A DNA stretch of 64,000 nt, from NCBI RefSeq assembly GCF_047511655.1, contig NC_133387.1, positions 20,764,353-20,828,352 on the forward strand, written 5' to 3'. Made by a program: the position numbers and the translations under genes. This stretch comes from Castor canadensis. Taxonomy: Eukaryota > Chordata > Mammalia > Rodentia > Castoridae. The notes beneath the pieces were generated by a model. It saw nothing but the letters and a program-made list of their open reading frames with translations. It was not told the DNA's origin and did no database searches. How positions within the stretch are numbered: the first letter of the stretch is position 1; each line of letters begins with the position of its first letter. Below are positions 11,003 through 22,905 of this stretch, in pieces.

Positions 11003-11249
11003 TTTATTCATTTATTTATTTTGTGGTACTGGTGCTTGAACTCAGGGCCTACACCTTGAGCCACTCCACCAGCCCTATTTGAACTCAGGGCCTACACCTT
11101 GAGCCACTCCACCAGCCCTATTTTTGTGAAGGGTTTTTTGAGATAGAATCTTGTGGAACTATTTGCCCAGGCTGGCTTTGAACTGTGATCCTCCTGATTT
11201 CTGCCTCCTGATTGGCTAGGATTACAGGCGTGAACACCAGTGCCTGGCT
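11003..11249 (-). repeat. B1+ID-type dimeric SINE with internal 43-bp duplication
   Basis: Minus-oriented: poly(T) side at 11003, the ID-type tRNA-like half at 11028-11123, and the B1 half ending 'agtgcctggct' at 11249. The segment 11038-11080 is repeated perfectly at 11081-11123 inside the ID half. Confidence 0.88.
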
Positions 11250-12357
11250 CTGTCTTAGTCTGTTTATAAGAGAGATTCACATTATAGTTGGGCAGCAATT
11301 GACACTGACAAATAAAATTACTCAAAAGGAGTTGAATTCCTCTTGACTGGTCTGAAGTTGTGTGATGGGCCCTCAAGGAGGAACTAATTGGAGCCCAGAT
11401 GCAGGCCACCACTTCCCATTTACCATGCTCAGCAGACAGGGCTCACTGATAGACTCAGATGAAGCAATGCCACAGACCAGTCCTCAGGCGAGAGAACATC
11501 TGTCCCAAGACAGAGCCACTCTAGAGCTTCGTGGACAGGTGAGAATTGAGGGAGGCCCTCAGGGAGGAGGAGGGGTGGGCATGCTGAAAGGGAAAGTGGC
11601 ATAGATGAAGGCACAGGGGCTGGCTGGGATGTGCTTCAGGAAATCACTGCAAAGTAACTAGTATGGAAATACAACCTGCTCGTGGGAAGTTGGGGAGAAG
11701 GAGGAGGGTGCTGCCTTTCCTAGAAGAAAAGAGACTTGAGTGAGGAAGAGGATGAAATTGCCTCATGTGGCAAAATGTCTAGGCAGAATCTAGGACAGGA
11801 GACTTGAAGGAAGGAATGGGTATAGACAGAGGTCCTGACAGCCATGAAAAGAAGGCAGGAACCTTATATCTTAGTTTTGAATGAATTCTGTTATTCACAG
11901 ATGACAATTCCCCATGAGATTGACAGGAGGCTCTCTTGTCTCTGATACACTGTAAATTTTAGGCAACTTGTACACCTTCCATTTCTACCAGATGGCTGAA
12001 TTCCCTCAGTCAGCTTTCTCCACTGAGGTCTTCTCTTTCTTGCAGAAAGTGCCCTGTACATAGTAGGTACTTCATAAGCCTGAATGGTGGCTTGACACCT
12101 TAGCTTTACTATACTGAATGCATCTGTACCTCACTCATTCCTCCTGACTGAAATGACATCTGAGAGATGAGCTGAGATAAGATAGCAGACATAGTGAAGG
12201 ACTCCCTAGTCTCTGAAGTCTCCACAACCAGCATTTATAGGTGGTAACAGAGCTTCTTTACAACCAAACTTAATATGTAATTCAAGCTAGTCCTAAGGCC
12301 CACCTCAGAAGATTTGGGAAGAGCTAATGGGTACGAGTGTGACATTGGTAGAATCAG
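11250..12357. other. intergenic sequence
   Basis: No gene or named repeat recognised. Confidence 0.4.
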
Positions 12358-12860
12358 TGTGGTAGATTGCAAATACAGCCACCAGTTCTTCTCATTGCTG
12401 TATGCACATCCCATGCAAGGGAGCTTCTTCCCCTCAAGAAGAGGTGGAATCTATTTCTTCATCCCTTGAATCACTTAGGGTAACAGAACAGTAACAAATG
12501 CGGCACCACCAGAGACGAACATGCTTGGGCACTTTTCTCTTGCTGGTGGGAATGCTATGACCACCTTGTGAAGAAGCTCTGGTCAGCCTATTGGATAATA
12601 AGAGACACCGGGTCCAACTTTCTCTATGGTCTTAGCCATCTGCCTGTCATTGCCAGGTATGAATGATGTCAATCTAGGTCATCTAGTACTAGCTGATTTG
12701 CCAACCAACCCAAGACTCATGAGGGAGCACAGCAAAGACCAGCTGAGCTGACCCAGGCCAGAAGAGCTGCCTAGGCAATTCAAAGTAGTATGTGATTGTT
12801 TTATGTCCCTAAGCTCTGACAGGGTTTTAATGGCAGCAGAAGTTAACTTATACACACAAG
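12358..12860 (+). repeat. MLT1-type MaLR LTR
   Basis: It begins 'gtggtagattgcaaatacag', has 'agaggtggaatctatttc' and 'cttgctggtgggaatgc' in the middle, and ends with 'gtccctaagctctgac' and 'taatggcagcagaagttaac'. This is the arrangement of old MLT1 LTRs. Confidence 0.7.
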
Positions 12861-13046
12861 ATCTGAATTGCCTTTAGTCTTGCCTAGAAATAGATTGAGG
12901 TTAGAATCTTTATTTTCTGACTCTCTCTGAGATGACTAGCTTCATGTTAGCCTTTCCTACTGTTAAGTACTGTCTTCCTTAATAAACAAATTTTTGCTGC
13001 TATCAAGGTCAAAAGAGAAGCTTCAGATCTTTCCAACAATGCAAGT

Positions 13047-13556
13047 GTATTAGTAGTCAGGGTTCTCCAGAAACACAGAACCAGTAAGATGTGTATCATA
13101 CACACATCAGACATATGTGATACACAGACAGATATAATAAAAAATTAGCTTATGCAGTTATGAAGGCCAAGAAATCCATAATCTGTAACTGGCAAGCTGA
13201 AGACCCAAGAGAGCAGGAGGTACACTTTCCAAATCGATCTAAAGGTCTGACCAGAGAACTGGTGGTGTAAATTCTAATCCAGGGGCAGAGAAAGATCAAA
13301 GTCTCAGCTCCAGCAGTCAGCAGAAGTTCCCTGCTACCCAGTCTTTTTTTTTTTTTTTTCCTATTCAGGCCTTTGATTGATTGAATGAAGTCTTAACATT
13401 AAGGAGGGCAATCTGTTTTCTTCAGTCCACCAATATGGACTCTTATCCTGAAACACCCTCATGGACACACTCAGAGTAATATTTCACCAAATATCTGGGC
13501 AACCCATGGCCAAGTCAACACATAAAATTAACTATCTTAGCAAGTCTCTAAGTAAA
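13047..13556 (+). repeat. ancient dispersed repeat ('attagtagtcagggttctcc' type)
   Basis: It opens with the common mammalian 'tcagggttctccagaaac' block, contains 'ttatgaaggccaagaa', 'tattcaggcctttgattgat' and 'gagggcaatctg', and ends with 'acataaaattaactatc'. I recognise the family pattern but not its formal name. Confidence 0.6.
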
Positions 13557-14384
13557 TGACACAAAGGAAGTTCCTTGGAATCTATGAAGGGAATAAACGT
13601 CACATTCTTTACTAATGCTGTAGCACGCTTCCGGTCCACCAAGTGGGCCTCATGGATGCTCTGCTAGGACACCCTTCCCCATTTCTTGCACCATGTCTGG
13701 ATAGAATTCCTGCCTTCTTTCAAGTCTGTGATGTTGCAAACCATTAAGAATGTTAAATGGCCTAGGATATACACAGAAACGATGATGGTAGTGGTGATGA
13801 TGATAATCACGTCAGCATGAAAAGCATAGGTAGATAAAACCTATGCTTTTGAAATTCTTTCCCCTTCATTAAGATTTCAAAGTAGAAGGAGGATGGTATA
13901 GAAGGAAATCATGGTCCGAGTCATGCCACAGGGCCTCTGGTGAATCATGGCACACTACATTACCAACATACATTTCTGGAGAATTAAAATCCATAACCAT
14001 CAGAATAAGACAGAGCCTGGCCTTTGCTCCTCCTTGCCCTTCGATATCCAGGTAAGCAAATTTGTGTTTGAATTATTTATCTGATTTATAAAGAGCCTTG
14101 AGATACAAAAATCTCTGTGTATGCATAATATTTTCATTATAAATAACTAGAGGCTTAGGGCAGTTTTCAAAGTTCATTAATTATTAAGGTCCCCTCAAGC
14201 AACTCTCTTTCCCATATTTTGATTTTTGTTCCTGACCAAATCAAGCTACTCAAGAGTCCAAGAGTCCATCTTGACTGTGAACTCCTTCAGAAAGTGATTT
14301 ATGGCTTTTACAAAAACCTTTTGAATAAAAATCATTTTGGAGAAATTTGACTTTAACTCTTTAGGTACTAAGTTGCTCTTAATG
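13557..14384. other. intergenic sequence with a 12-bp-arm inverted repeat
   Basis: No gene recognised. A perfect inverted repeat lies at 13820-13850 (arms AAAAGCATAGGT and its complement, 7-nt spacer). Confidence 0.5.
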
Positions 14385-15610
14385 CTACACTTTTTTTTAA
14401 AAGTGGGATAAAGTATACATAACATATAATTTACCATTTAGCCATCTTCATGTGTGCACGTGCGTAGCGTTAGGAAGTACATTCTCATTTCTGTGCAGCC
14501 ATCACCAATACCCATCTCCTCAACTTTTTCATCTTCCCAAACTGAAACTCTGTGCTCATTAGCAAATACCTTCCCTTTGCCCTCACTCTAGTTTCTGTCT
14601 CTATGAATTTGACTTCTTTAGGTACCTTATGTAAGTGGAATCATCTAATATTTGTCTTTTTGACTGGCTTGTTTCATTTAGCATAACGCCCTTAAAGTTC
14701 AATCATATTGTAAGCTGTGTCAGAATTTTCTTCCTTTTAAAGGCTGAATAATTTTCCGTTGCATGAATATATCACATTTTGTTTGTCTGTTAGCCTGTCA
14801 ATAGATAATTGAACTGCTTCTACCTTTTGGCAGTTGTGAATAACAGTGCTATGATATCGCTTCAAGATTGGCTTTCAATCCTTTGGTGTATATATCCAGA
14901 AGTAGAATTGCTAGATCATATATACTTCTACTTTTTGTTTTTGTTTTTTTTTTTTGAGGAACCACCATACAAGTTTTCCATAGAGACTGTGCCATTTTTT
15001 GTTCTCAGCAACACTGCACAAGATTTCTGATATTTTCAGATCTCCAGCAACACTTGCTATTTTCTGGTTTTTGATAGTAACCATCCGAATGTGAGGATTA
15101 TGAAGTTGTATCAAATTGTGGTTTTGACTTAATTTCCCTAATGAGTCTGAGTGCTGGGCATCTTTTCTGTGCTTACTGAACATTTGCGTATCTTCTTTGG
15201 AAAAATGTCTATCCAAGTATTTTACCATTTTCAAATTGGGTTTTTTTTAAATTATAGGAGTGTTATATATTTTGTGTACTAACTCCTTGTCAGATTTGTG
15301 GTTTGCAAGTACTTTCTCTTATTCCATGGGTTGTATTTTCACTCTGTTGATTGTGACTTTTGAGGCACAGAAGGGTTTTTTAGTTTTTGTTTATTTGTTT
15401 GTTTTAGCCCACTTTATTTTTACTTTTATTGCCTGTGCTTTTATTGTGATACAAAAAAATGGCCAAATTCAAGGTCATGAAGCTTTTCTTATTTGTTTTT
15501 CAGCTTTACTCCTATGTAAGTAACAAAAATTGTATAGAGTTCAGGCATACGACTTGATGTTTGATGTCAGTATACATTGTGAAATGATCACCACAACCAA
15601 GATTACTAAT
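14385..15610 (-). mobile_element. ancient LINE-1 (L1M-type), 3' part
   Basis: Minus-oriented old L1. Diagnostic blocks include 'ttcccaaactgaaactctgt', 'tataagtggaatcat'-like sequence at 14630, 'aaggctgaataattttccgt' and 'ctagatcatatatacttc'. ORF2 is destroyed by stops and indels. Confidence 0.8.
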
Positions 15611-15630
15611 CTATACCCTACCTCAAGTAC

Positions 15631-15762
15631 TTTTCTTCCTTCCTTCCTTCCTTCCTTCCTTCCTTCCTCCCTCCCTCCCTTCCCTTCATTCTCTCCCTCC
15701 ATCTCTCTTTCCTTCCTCTTCCTCCCTCCCTCCCTTCCTTCTTTTCTTCCTTCCTTTTCCTT
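15631..15762. repeat. (TTCC)n/(CCCT)n polypyrimidine tract
   Basis: Imperfect tetranucleotide pyrimidine repeat inside the old L1 complex. Open frames running through it on both strands (Leu-Pro-Ser, Glu-Gly-Arg repeats) are compositional artefacts. Confidence 0.93.
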
Positions 15763-16310
15763 TGTGTGTGTGGGGGGGGTATGTGGTATGTATTTGTGTG
15801 TGCATGCATGATGAGAACACTTAAGATCTACCCTCTTAGGAAATTTAAATATACAATACAGTATCTCTAAGTATGGGCACCATGCTATATATGGGAACTC
15901 ATTCATCTTGCCTGAAACTTTGCACCCTCTGACCAACATCCCTCCACTTCTCCCTGACCCAAAGCCTGGGAAAACCAACATTCTACTCTCTGTTGCTAGG
16001 AGTCTAAATTTTTAAGAGTCTAGTATGAGATCATGCACTATTTGTCCTCCAGTCTCTGGTTTATTTCTCTTCGTAGTGTTCTCCAGTTTCATTCATGGTA
16101 TTGCAAATGGCAGGATTTCCTGTCTTTTTTAAAAAACAGTAATATTCATATACATATGTATCATGTTTGCCTTCATCCATTCAACTGTTGATGGGAATCA
16201 TTCAGGTTATTTCAGTGAACATGGGAGTACAAACATCTCATCAACATCCTTTTTTTTTGTTTCCTTTGAATATATAACCAGAAGTGAAATTGCTGGATCA
16301 TATGGTAATT

Positions 16311-16548
16311 TTATTTTTAAATTTTTTTTTTTTTGATGGTACTAGGGTTTAGACTCAGGACCTTGTGCTTGAGCTATACCTCCAGCTCTTTTATTGCCTT
16401 AGTTATTTTTTGGATAGTGTCCTGCAGTTTTGTCCAGGCTCAGCCTTGGACAGCAATTCTCCTACCTTTATTTGTTTATTTGTTGAGATAGGGTCTCCCT
16501 AACTTTACCCAGGCTGGCCTCAAACATGATCCTCCTAATTGCTGGCTT
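16311..16548 (-). repeat. diverged B1+ID-type SINE
   Basis: Poly(T) at 16318-16334, an ID-type half with 'ggtactagggtttagactc', and a B1 half with 'aggctggcctcaaacatg'. Its 5' end is incomplete. Confidence 0.7.
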
Positions 16549-17028
16549 ATTTTTAATTTTTTAAGGAAACTCAATGCAGTTCTCCAATCCCTATCCAAGA
16601 CTGAACAAGGGGTCCCTTTGCCCCACACCATTGCCAATACTTGTTTCCTGATGAATGATAATGTTGAGTGCCTTTCCACATAACTGTTGACTGTTACGTT
16701 CAAATCCTTTGCCCATTTTTTTCATTTAGATTTTTTTGCTATTAAGTCAGATTAATTCCTTATAGGTTTTGGATATTATCCCCTTATCAGATAAAATGGT
16801 TTACAAATATTTTCTCCATTTAATCTGTTGATTGTTTCCTTAATGTGTGCAAGCTTTTTAGTTTGCTGCAATGTGTGCAATGCTTTTTAGTTTGCTGCAA
16901 TGTGGCTTGTCTATCTTTGCTTTTTTTGAGCGGGGAGGCACTGTTCTTTTGTGTTAATCAATCAGAAAATTCATTGCCAAGACCAAAATAAAAAATAATT
17001 TCTCCTAATAGTTTTATTGTTCTAGGCT

Positions 17029-17253
17029 TTTTATTTAATTATTTATGTATTTATTTTTGCTAGACTGGAGTTCTGAACTTAGGCCTTTGCCCTTGCAAAG
17101 CAGACTCTCTGCCGCTGAGTAACACCTCCAGTTCATTTTGATCTAGTTATTTTGGAGATGGACTGTTTGTCCAGGCTGGACTTGAACCTCAATCCTCCCA
17201 ATCTCAGCTTCCCAAGTAGTAGGATTGTAGGCATGAGCCACTGTCACCTGGCT
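17029..17253 (-). repeat. B1+ID-type dimeric SINE
   Basis: T/A-rich tail side at 17029, an ID half ('cttgcaaagcagactctctg') and a B1 half ('cccaagtagtaggattgtag', 'atgagccactgtcacctgg') ending at 17253. Confidence 0.85.
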
Positions 17254-17400
17254 AGTTCCAGGTCTTGTTTAAATCGTAATCCTTTGTGAGTTGATTTTTA
17301 TATTTGGTGTGAGATAGGGGTCCGTCTGATTTCCTTCTTCTGCACGTGGGAATCCAATACTCCAACATCATTTGTTGAAAAGACACTACTGCTTAAAAAA

Positions 17401-17938
17401 ATGTTTATTTCTCTTGATCCCTCAGTTTCCTGCTGAGGCTTTGTTAGTTCTTTAGCCCTGACCTTACCTCTGTAAAAATAGAGCCTACGTTAAAGTCTCT
17501 GCAGAATTCTGGGTAAGCCTAATGTTCCTGCTGGGCCCCTGCCTGATAGGAATGGCCAACAAAAATAATCACAACCACATAAAAGGAGCCAGAGAAAGTA
17601 ATTAGTCCAGAGATATATTTACCTTGGTACTTGACATCCTGTTTGGAAATTGAAAGTTGAATGAGAAACTCAGGAATCACATCTCTTGCCTCTTTATTTT
17701 TTTGCATGAGGGAGGGAGGAGCAAGAGAGAAGAGTAGGGAGGGGTGGGAAATTCTCCTGCTTTTCTTTGTAAAGGCCAAGATTTAAAAGTGAAAAGTTGA
17801 TATAAAAGACCAACATCCCCTGCTGAGCACTGATTAAAATAGTTTTTGTAAGCAGACTAGTAATGGTTTTATACTACCAGCACTTTAAAGCAATCACAAA
17901 GGTTTCTACATCTCTCCAAACAGTAAAGAAATATTGAA
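17401..17938. other. intergenic sequence
   Basis: No gene recognised. An 86-codon minus-strand frame at 17519-17779 has no domain or splice support. Confidence 0.4.
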
Positions 17939-17939
17939 C

Positions 17940-18011
17940 TAGAGGATAGTTCAGTGGTACAGCACATGCCTGAGGTCCTGGGTTTAATTCACAGCTAAAA
18001 AACAAAAAACA
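17940..18011 (+). repeat. ID-type SINE
   Basis: The tRNA-like monomer 'gatagttcagtggtacagc' is followed by 'gtcctgggtttaattc' and an A-rich tail (aaaaaacaaaaaac). Confidence 0.82.
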
Positions 18012-19235
18012 AGAATTTAAGCATTATTTATATCACATAGCCACAGAAATATGTTTACAGTTTGGGCATAAGACGCAAACCCAGGACTGGATTACATTAA
18101 CCAAATATTTATCATATTGGAAGTTAATGAGAGAGATAACATCAATATCTCTCAATACTCAGACCAGGTCTGCCTCGATTATTGACTTATTTTAGTTTGG
18201 AAGGCCCCTCTACCATCTGAATTTGAATTAAATCAGAATCAGAATCTTAAACCATAGGGGTAAATCCTGAGCACACATGGAGTCAGAATTACAGCACTTC
18301 CTACACCTGGCAGCTACCCATTGCTAATTCAATCATGAGGTGCTGCTTTCACCCTTAAAACATCCCCATCACCTCCCAACAGCAGCAATTAGCAGTGCAG
18401 GGTTAAGTTGAGGCCTGAGATGGAAATAATCAATGCACTATGTGTGGGATATTTTGTAAGACCAACTTATTCCAGGGACAATAACCATCAACAATTTACA
18501 AGGTTACATGGCTAATTCCTAATCTTCTGACATCTTCAAGATTACTCATTCTGTAAAAAATTTAAAACCACGTCTGTGGATCATAATTTAAAACATAGAT
18601 AGGGAGCTCTTCACCCTGACCAATCAGCTCAAATGCACACAAATAATGACTGAAGCTGAAAGAGAGGACTTCTGAATTTGATTCATAGCTCCCCATCCAA
18701 CCATTTCTCAAAGAAGCTGCCATGTCTTCTTAGATAAATCCTAAACAATATTTTATATTTTCATTATGCGTGTTTTTAAAAATGAAAGTAAAAAGACAAA
18801 GTATTTTTCACCCTGGCAATAAACCTGCACGGGCAGAGAATTAGATGTCAGAATCTTTAGTAGCAGCCACATCATTTAGCTGATGAATTAACAGGAACTT
18901 GAGGAGAGGAGGTAGGATTTAAAGTTAAAGCTGCATAACAATTAGGTTTTAGTGTCATTAAAATTCCACTTTCAGCTGCTACTAATTTTCTTTTGACCAC
19001 AAAAGACATTAGTTTTTCTGAGGAAAGAGGAAAGAGATCTATATTGTTTTACAACAGTATCCACCAAAAAGGCTGCGGTAAGAAGTTGTCATTTGAATTG
19101 CCTATAGACAGGAATAGATGAACAGAGAGAGAAGATAAGGAAAGACAAGAATGCACTGTGGTTAGAATCTGGACAGCATGAACAAACTCAGCAGTGCTGT
19201 TTCCAGTGATAAGAAAACAGATGAGAGAAAGTAAC
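18012..19235. other. intergenic sequence
   Basis: AT-rich, with no recognised gene. The last bases (19236-19249) are the left target-site copy of the following L1. Confidence 0.4.
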
Positions 19236-19249
19236 AAGAAAGAACAGAA

Positions 19250-20295
19250 TCTTAGCGTGGTTTTAATTTGCATTTCCTTTATTGCTAGAGATGGTGAATT
19301 AAAACCACGCTAAGATTCCACCTCACCCCTGTTAGAATAGCCATCATCAGCAACACCGCCAACAACAGGTGTTGGCGAGGATGCGGGGAAAAAGGAACCC
19401 TCTTACACTGTTGGTGGGAATGTAAACTAGTACAACCACTCTGGAAAAAAATTTGGAGGCTACTTAAAAAGCTGGACATCGATCTACCATTTGATCCAGT
19501 AATACCACTCTTGGGGATATACCCAAAAGACTGTTACTCCAGAGGCACCTGCACATCCATGTTTATTGCGGCACTATTCACAATAGCCAAGTTATGGAAA
19601 CAGCCAAGATGCCCCAGCACAGACGAATGGATTAAGAAAATGTGGTATCTATACACAATGGAATTCTATGCAGCCATGAAGAAGAACGAAATGTTATCAT
19701 TCGCTGGTAAATGGATGGAACTGGAGAACATCATTCTGAGTGAGGTTAGCCTGGCCCAAAAGACCAAAAATCGTATGTTCTCCCTCATATGTGGACATTA
19801 GATCAAGGGCAAACACAACAAGTGGATTGGACTATGAGCACATGATAAAAGCGAGAGCACACAAGGGAGGGGTGAGGATAGGTAAGACACCTAAAAAACT
19901 AGCTAGCATTTGTTGCTCTTAATGCAGAGAAACTAAAGCAGATACCTTAAAAGCAACTGAGGCCAATAGGAAAAGGGGAACAGGTACTAGAGAAAAGGTT
20001 AGATCAAAAAGAATTAATGTAGAAGGTAACACCCACGCACAGGAAATCAATGTGAGTCAATGCCCTGTATAGCTATCCTTATCTCAACCAGCAAAACCCC
20101 TTGTTCCTTCCTATTAATGCTTATACTGTCTCTACAACAAAATTAGAGATAAGGGGAAAATAGTTTCTGCTGGGTATTGAGGGGGGGGAGCGGGAGGGGG
20201 TGGAGTGGGTGGTAAGGGAGGGGGTGGGGGCAGGGGGGAGAAATGAACCAAGCCTTGTATGCACATATGAATAATAAAAGAAAAAAAAAAAAAGA
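19250..20295 (+). mobile_element. 5'-truncated, 5'-inverted LINE-1
   Basis: From about 19297 the element reads in the plus direction: ORF2 C-terminal part with its stop at 19799-19801, a 3' UTR with a G-rich tract at 20183-20243, and a poly(A) tail ending near 20293. The first 47 bases (19250-19296) are L1 sequence in the opposite orientation, matching 29367-29411 of the minus-oriented copy, so the 5' end is inverted. A 14-bp target-site duplication (AAGAAAGAACAGAA) flanks the element at 19236-19249 and 20296-20309. Inversion of this kind is known from twin priming during L1 reverse transcription. Confidence 0.93.
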
Positions 20296-20309
20296 AAGAA
20301 AGAACAGAA

Positions 20310-20432
20310 GCCTGTGCGATGGGCACATGCCTGTAATCCTAGCACTCAGGAGGCAGACGAAGGAGGATAGCATGTTTGAGGCCTGGGTTACATAGCAAAC
20401 CCTACCAAAAAAAAAAAAAAGAAAAACTGCAG
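20310..20432 (+). repeat. B1-type SINE
   Basis: 'gcctgtgcgatgggcacatg' is followed by 'tgtaatcctagcactcagga' and 'ttgaggcctgggttacatag', with a poly(A) tail at 20407-20420. It begins immediately after the right target-site copy of the preceding L1, so the L1 landed at its 5' edge. Confidence 0.85.
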
Positions 20433-22290
20433 AAGGTAGTACCCAGGAGGAGAATGCACTGGACCCAATGTGGGCCTGAGTCAGATATTACTCCAAAAAG
20501 GGTCAGATGCTTTGGAAGGGAAGGTTGCAGATGTCATGCAAGCCCAAAGTCAAGTCCACTTAACCCCAAATGACAATGTGGCTATATTGGCTTTAAGCCA
20601 TTATCGAGATATTGGTTTATATTTGGAACTTACTTGGAGATATGATGGGTTTCAGAAAATAATACCCCCAATGTGGCACCTTGGTATAGTGAATGTTTTA
20701 AGCTGAAGAGATATGAGCAACCCAAAGAACCAGGAGGTCACTATTACCTGTCCCTACTTCTCCCCTGAAGCAGGTTTTAAAACCTAGGAAGAATTTTCTG
20801 TCCTCCACCTAAAGCAGGTCCTAAGACCCTCATTGGAAAGATGCCTTCCCAATACTTGGAGGAAAGGAGCATCAAAGGAGATACCAAGAAGAATCTGAAC
20901 AGGCCCTTCTTACTCTCCCTAGTTTATCCGCACTAGACCATCCCTTTTTCCCCTCTTACATGACATAGAACTTGGGTTTGTAACACAATTATGCCTTACC
21001 CTCTCACCTTCCTTCTCCTCTCCCAAACAACTTCGGGTCTACTGTTCGGGTCATCAGGGCTATCCACACACCTTATTCCTAATTACAGATAATAAATGCA
21101 GCAACTAAATACATTTCATTGTTAAGCAGGCCCATTGATATATTAATTGAGAGCAAAAGAGCACGAGCACTTCAATTAAGTGACAAATTATAGAATCTGA
21201 GCTATTGGCTGTCATAGTTACAATTCTGAGCTCAGCCATCCAAAAACTGAAGCCTCAAAGATGAGGAGATATCACAGCATGAGGAATATGTGGAAATCCA
21301 AAATAAGCATAGGGCCACCACTGCTAAAACTTAAGACCATATTAGAAAACGAGACATTCTTCATAAAGCAAGTCTGGCAAACACACAGCTCCTGGAGAAA
21401 AGCAGCAAATCAAAGCAAGCTGAATCAATAAATTTTGAGTCACTATACTAGAATAGAGGAATATGAACTCCCTCTCAAAGAACAAGAGTTAAAAAGAGAG
21501 CTGCCGGGAGAGGTTGCGCTAAGAAAGGAATGACTCAGCAAAAAAGATGGCAGCTCCTTAAAAATGAAATGTGGATCACAGCGTCAGCCCTCCCTCGCCT
21601 TCCTAATGGCTCCCTGGAGAGTAGCTCTGTTAACTTTGCATCCATCCCTTAAAGACAAGAGGAAACTAAAGTTATGTGACCTCACCACAGCACTAAAAGG
21701 GGTCACATTAAGTTGGAAAATGGCAGTCTGTCTTTTCAATTTACATACTAAACAGAAGCTTCTAGATTCCTGGAATTTTCCTTAGGAAGACAAAATAAGT
21801 AGGAAGAGGTGCTTAGGCTAACGCGTAGTCTCGTAGGAGAAACCGAGCAGAATCCAGATGTTTCATAAAGATGGGTGGGCGTTGTAATACAATGCAGTGA
21901 GTGCTAATAGCGAAGCTAGGGAAAACAGAGGAAGTGGTGACTGGCTAACTGAGCCCTTTCAACCCAATGATTCCATAATCATTGAACAAGTAGAGTGCCA
22001 AGACATAGAGATGAGAGAAAGAGCATGCCTGTTTTTCCTTTTCTTGCATCTCCTAATTTTCTAGATGGGCTCAACATGCCTCCTTCCCTCAGTATTTATG
22101 AAAAATACCTCATTCTAATAGTTTTATCTGTGGATTCTATGGAATTGCAAATTATTTAATGTGTTTTCCTGATAACAAATCAATCCACTAGCAAAGTGGC
22201 CCATAGAGGACTGCCACCATTTCAAACTTAGATGAAGTAAAGGGACTTCACAGGAAGGGCACTTGCTGTATTCCAGGTGTCATGCTGCAT
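20433..22290. other. unassigned intergenic sequence, possibly retroviral debris
   Basis: The 20720-21100 part ('cccctgaagcaggtttt', 'cccaaacaacttcgggtc') has the style of an old ERV LTR, but I cannot fix borders or a family. An AP-1-like TGACTCA lies at 21530-21536. No gene recognised. Confidence 0.35.
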
Positions 22291-22299
22291 TCTTAACAT

Positions 22300-22905
22300 A
22301 GTTTCTGGTTCCTAATGGTCACCAGGTGGAAACTATTAAGAAATGGAATTTAGGAAGGTCTGGTGTCTTGCCTACACACATACACTACTATTTGGTGATG
22401 CAGCAAAAAAGTTCACATCCTCTGAACTCAAAGCCCATAGTCCTGCCATATTCAGGACATCCCGTTGTTGGGTTTGGAGACCTAAGGCAGATGAGTGCGT
22501 ATCCCATCCCCCATGGATGGGCAATATCATTCCTACATCCTGAGGAGATGGAGGCATCCTAAAGGAGAGATACAGATGTGCCACAGGGCTGATGATTGTT
22601 TCCCCTCCCCCAATAAAGGTGAAAAGCAAACCAGTTTACCTGAGAAAGCCCATGAACCCATGGCCAATGGGAAAAACCCACCTAACCCAGAGTTAGAACG
22701 TCCATAAAATCCCCAGCCTTCACCTGAGCAGCGAGCTACCAGCTTCCAGGCTCTGCTGAGCTTCTCTAGCTGTAGCCTTTCCTTTCTCTCTGCTAAATCC
22801 TACTTTATACACCGGCTTTGGCTCATCATTCAACTGCCTCACGAGCCAGTTCTCTGGCCTGTGAAGGCAAGGACCCTCGACACCCGCACGTAACACCATG
22901 AAAGA
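22300..22905 (+). repeat. possible solo LTR of an endogenous retrovirus
   Basis: LTR-like layout: 'catagtcctgccatattcag', 'cctaacccagagttag', a 'ccataaaatcccc' box, then 'ctctgctaaatcctacttta' and a 3' part 'ggaccctcgacacccgcac'. No target-site duplication was identified and the borders are approximate. Confidence 0.4.

Larger units (their letters stand above)
15800..17400 (-). mobile_element. ancient LINE-1 (L1M-type), further fragments with SINE insertions
   Basis: It continues L1-type sequence in the same orientation: 'catggtattgcaaatggcag', 'gaaattgctggatcatatgg', 'ccccttatcagataaaatgg' and 'tgttgaaaagacactac'. Two SINEs interrupt it at 16311-16548 and 17029-17253. Confidence 0.75.

Noticed and set aside
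15530-15981. 146-codon minus-strand and 93-codon plus-strand frames
   Set aside because: They are created by the TTCC tract inside an old L1. No coding evidence.
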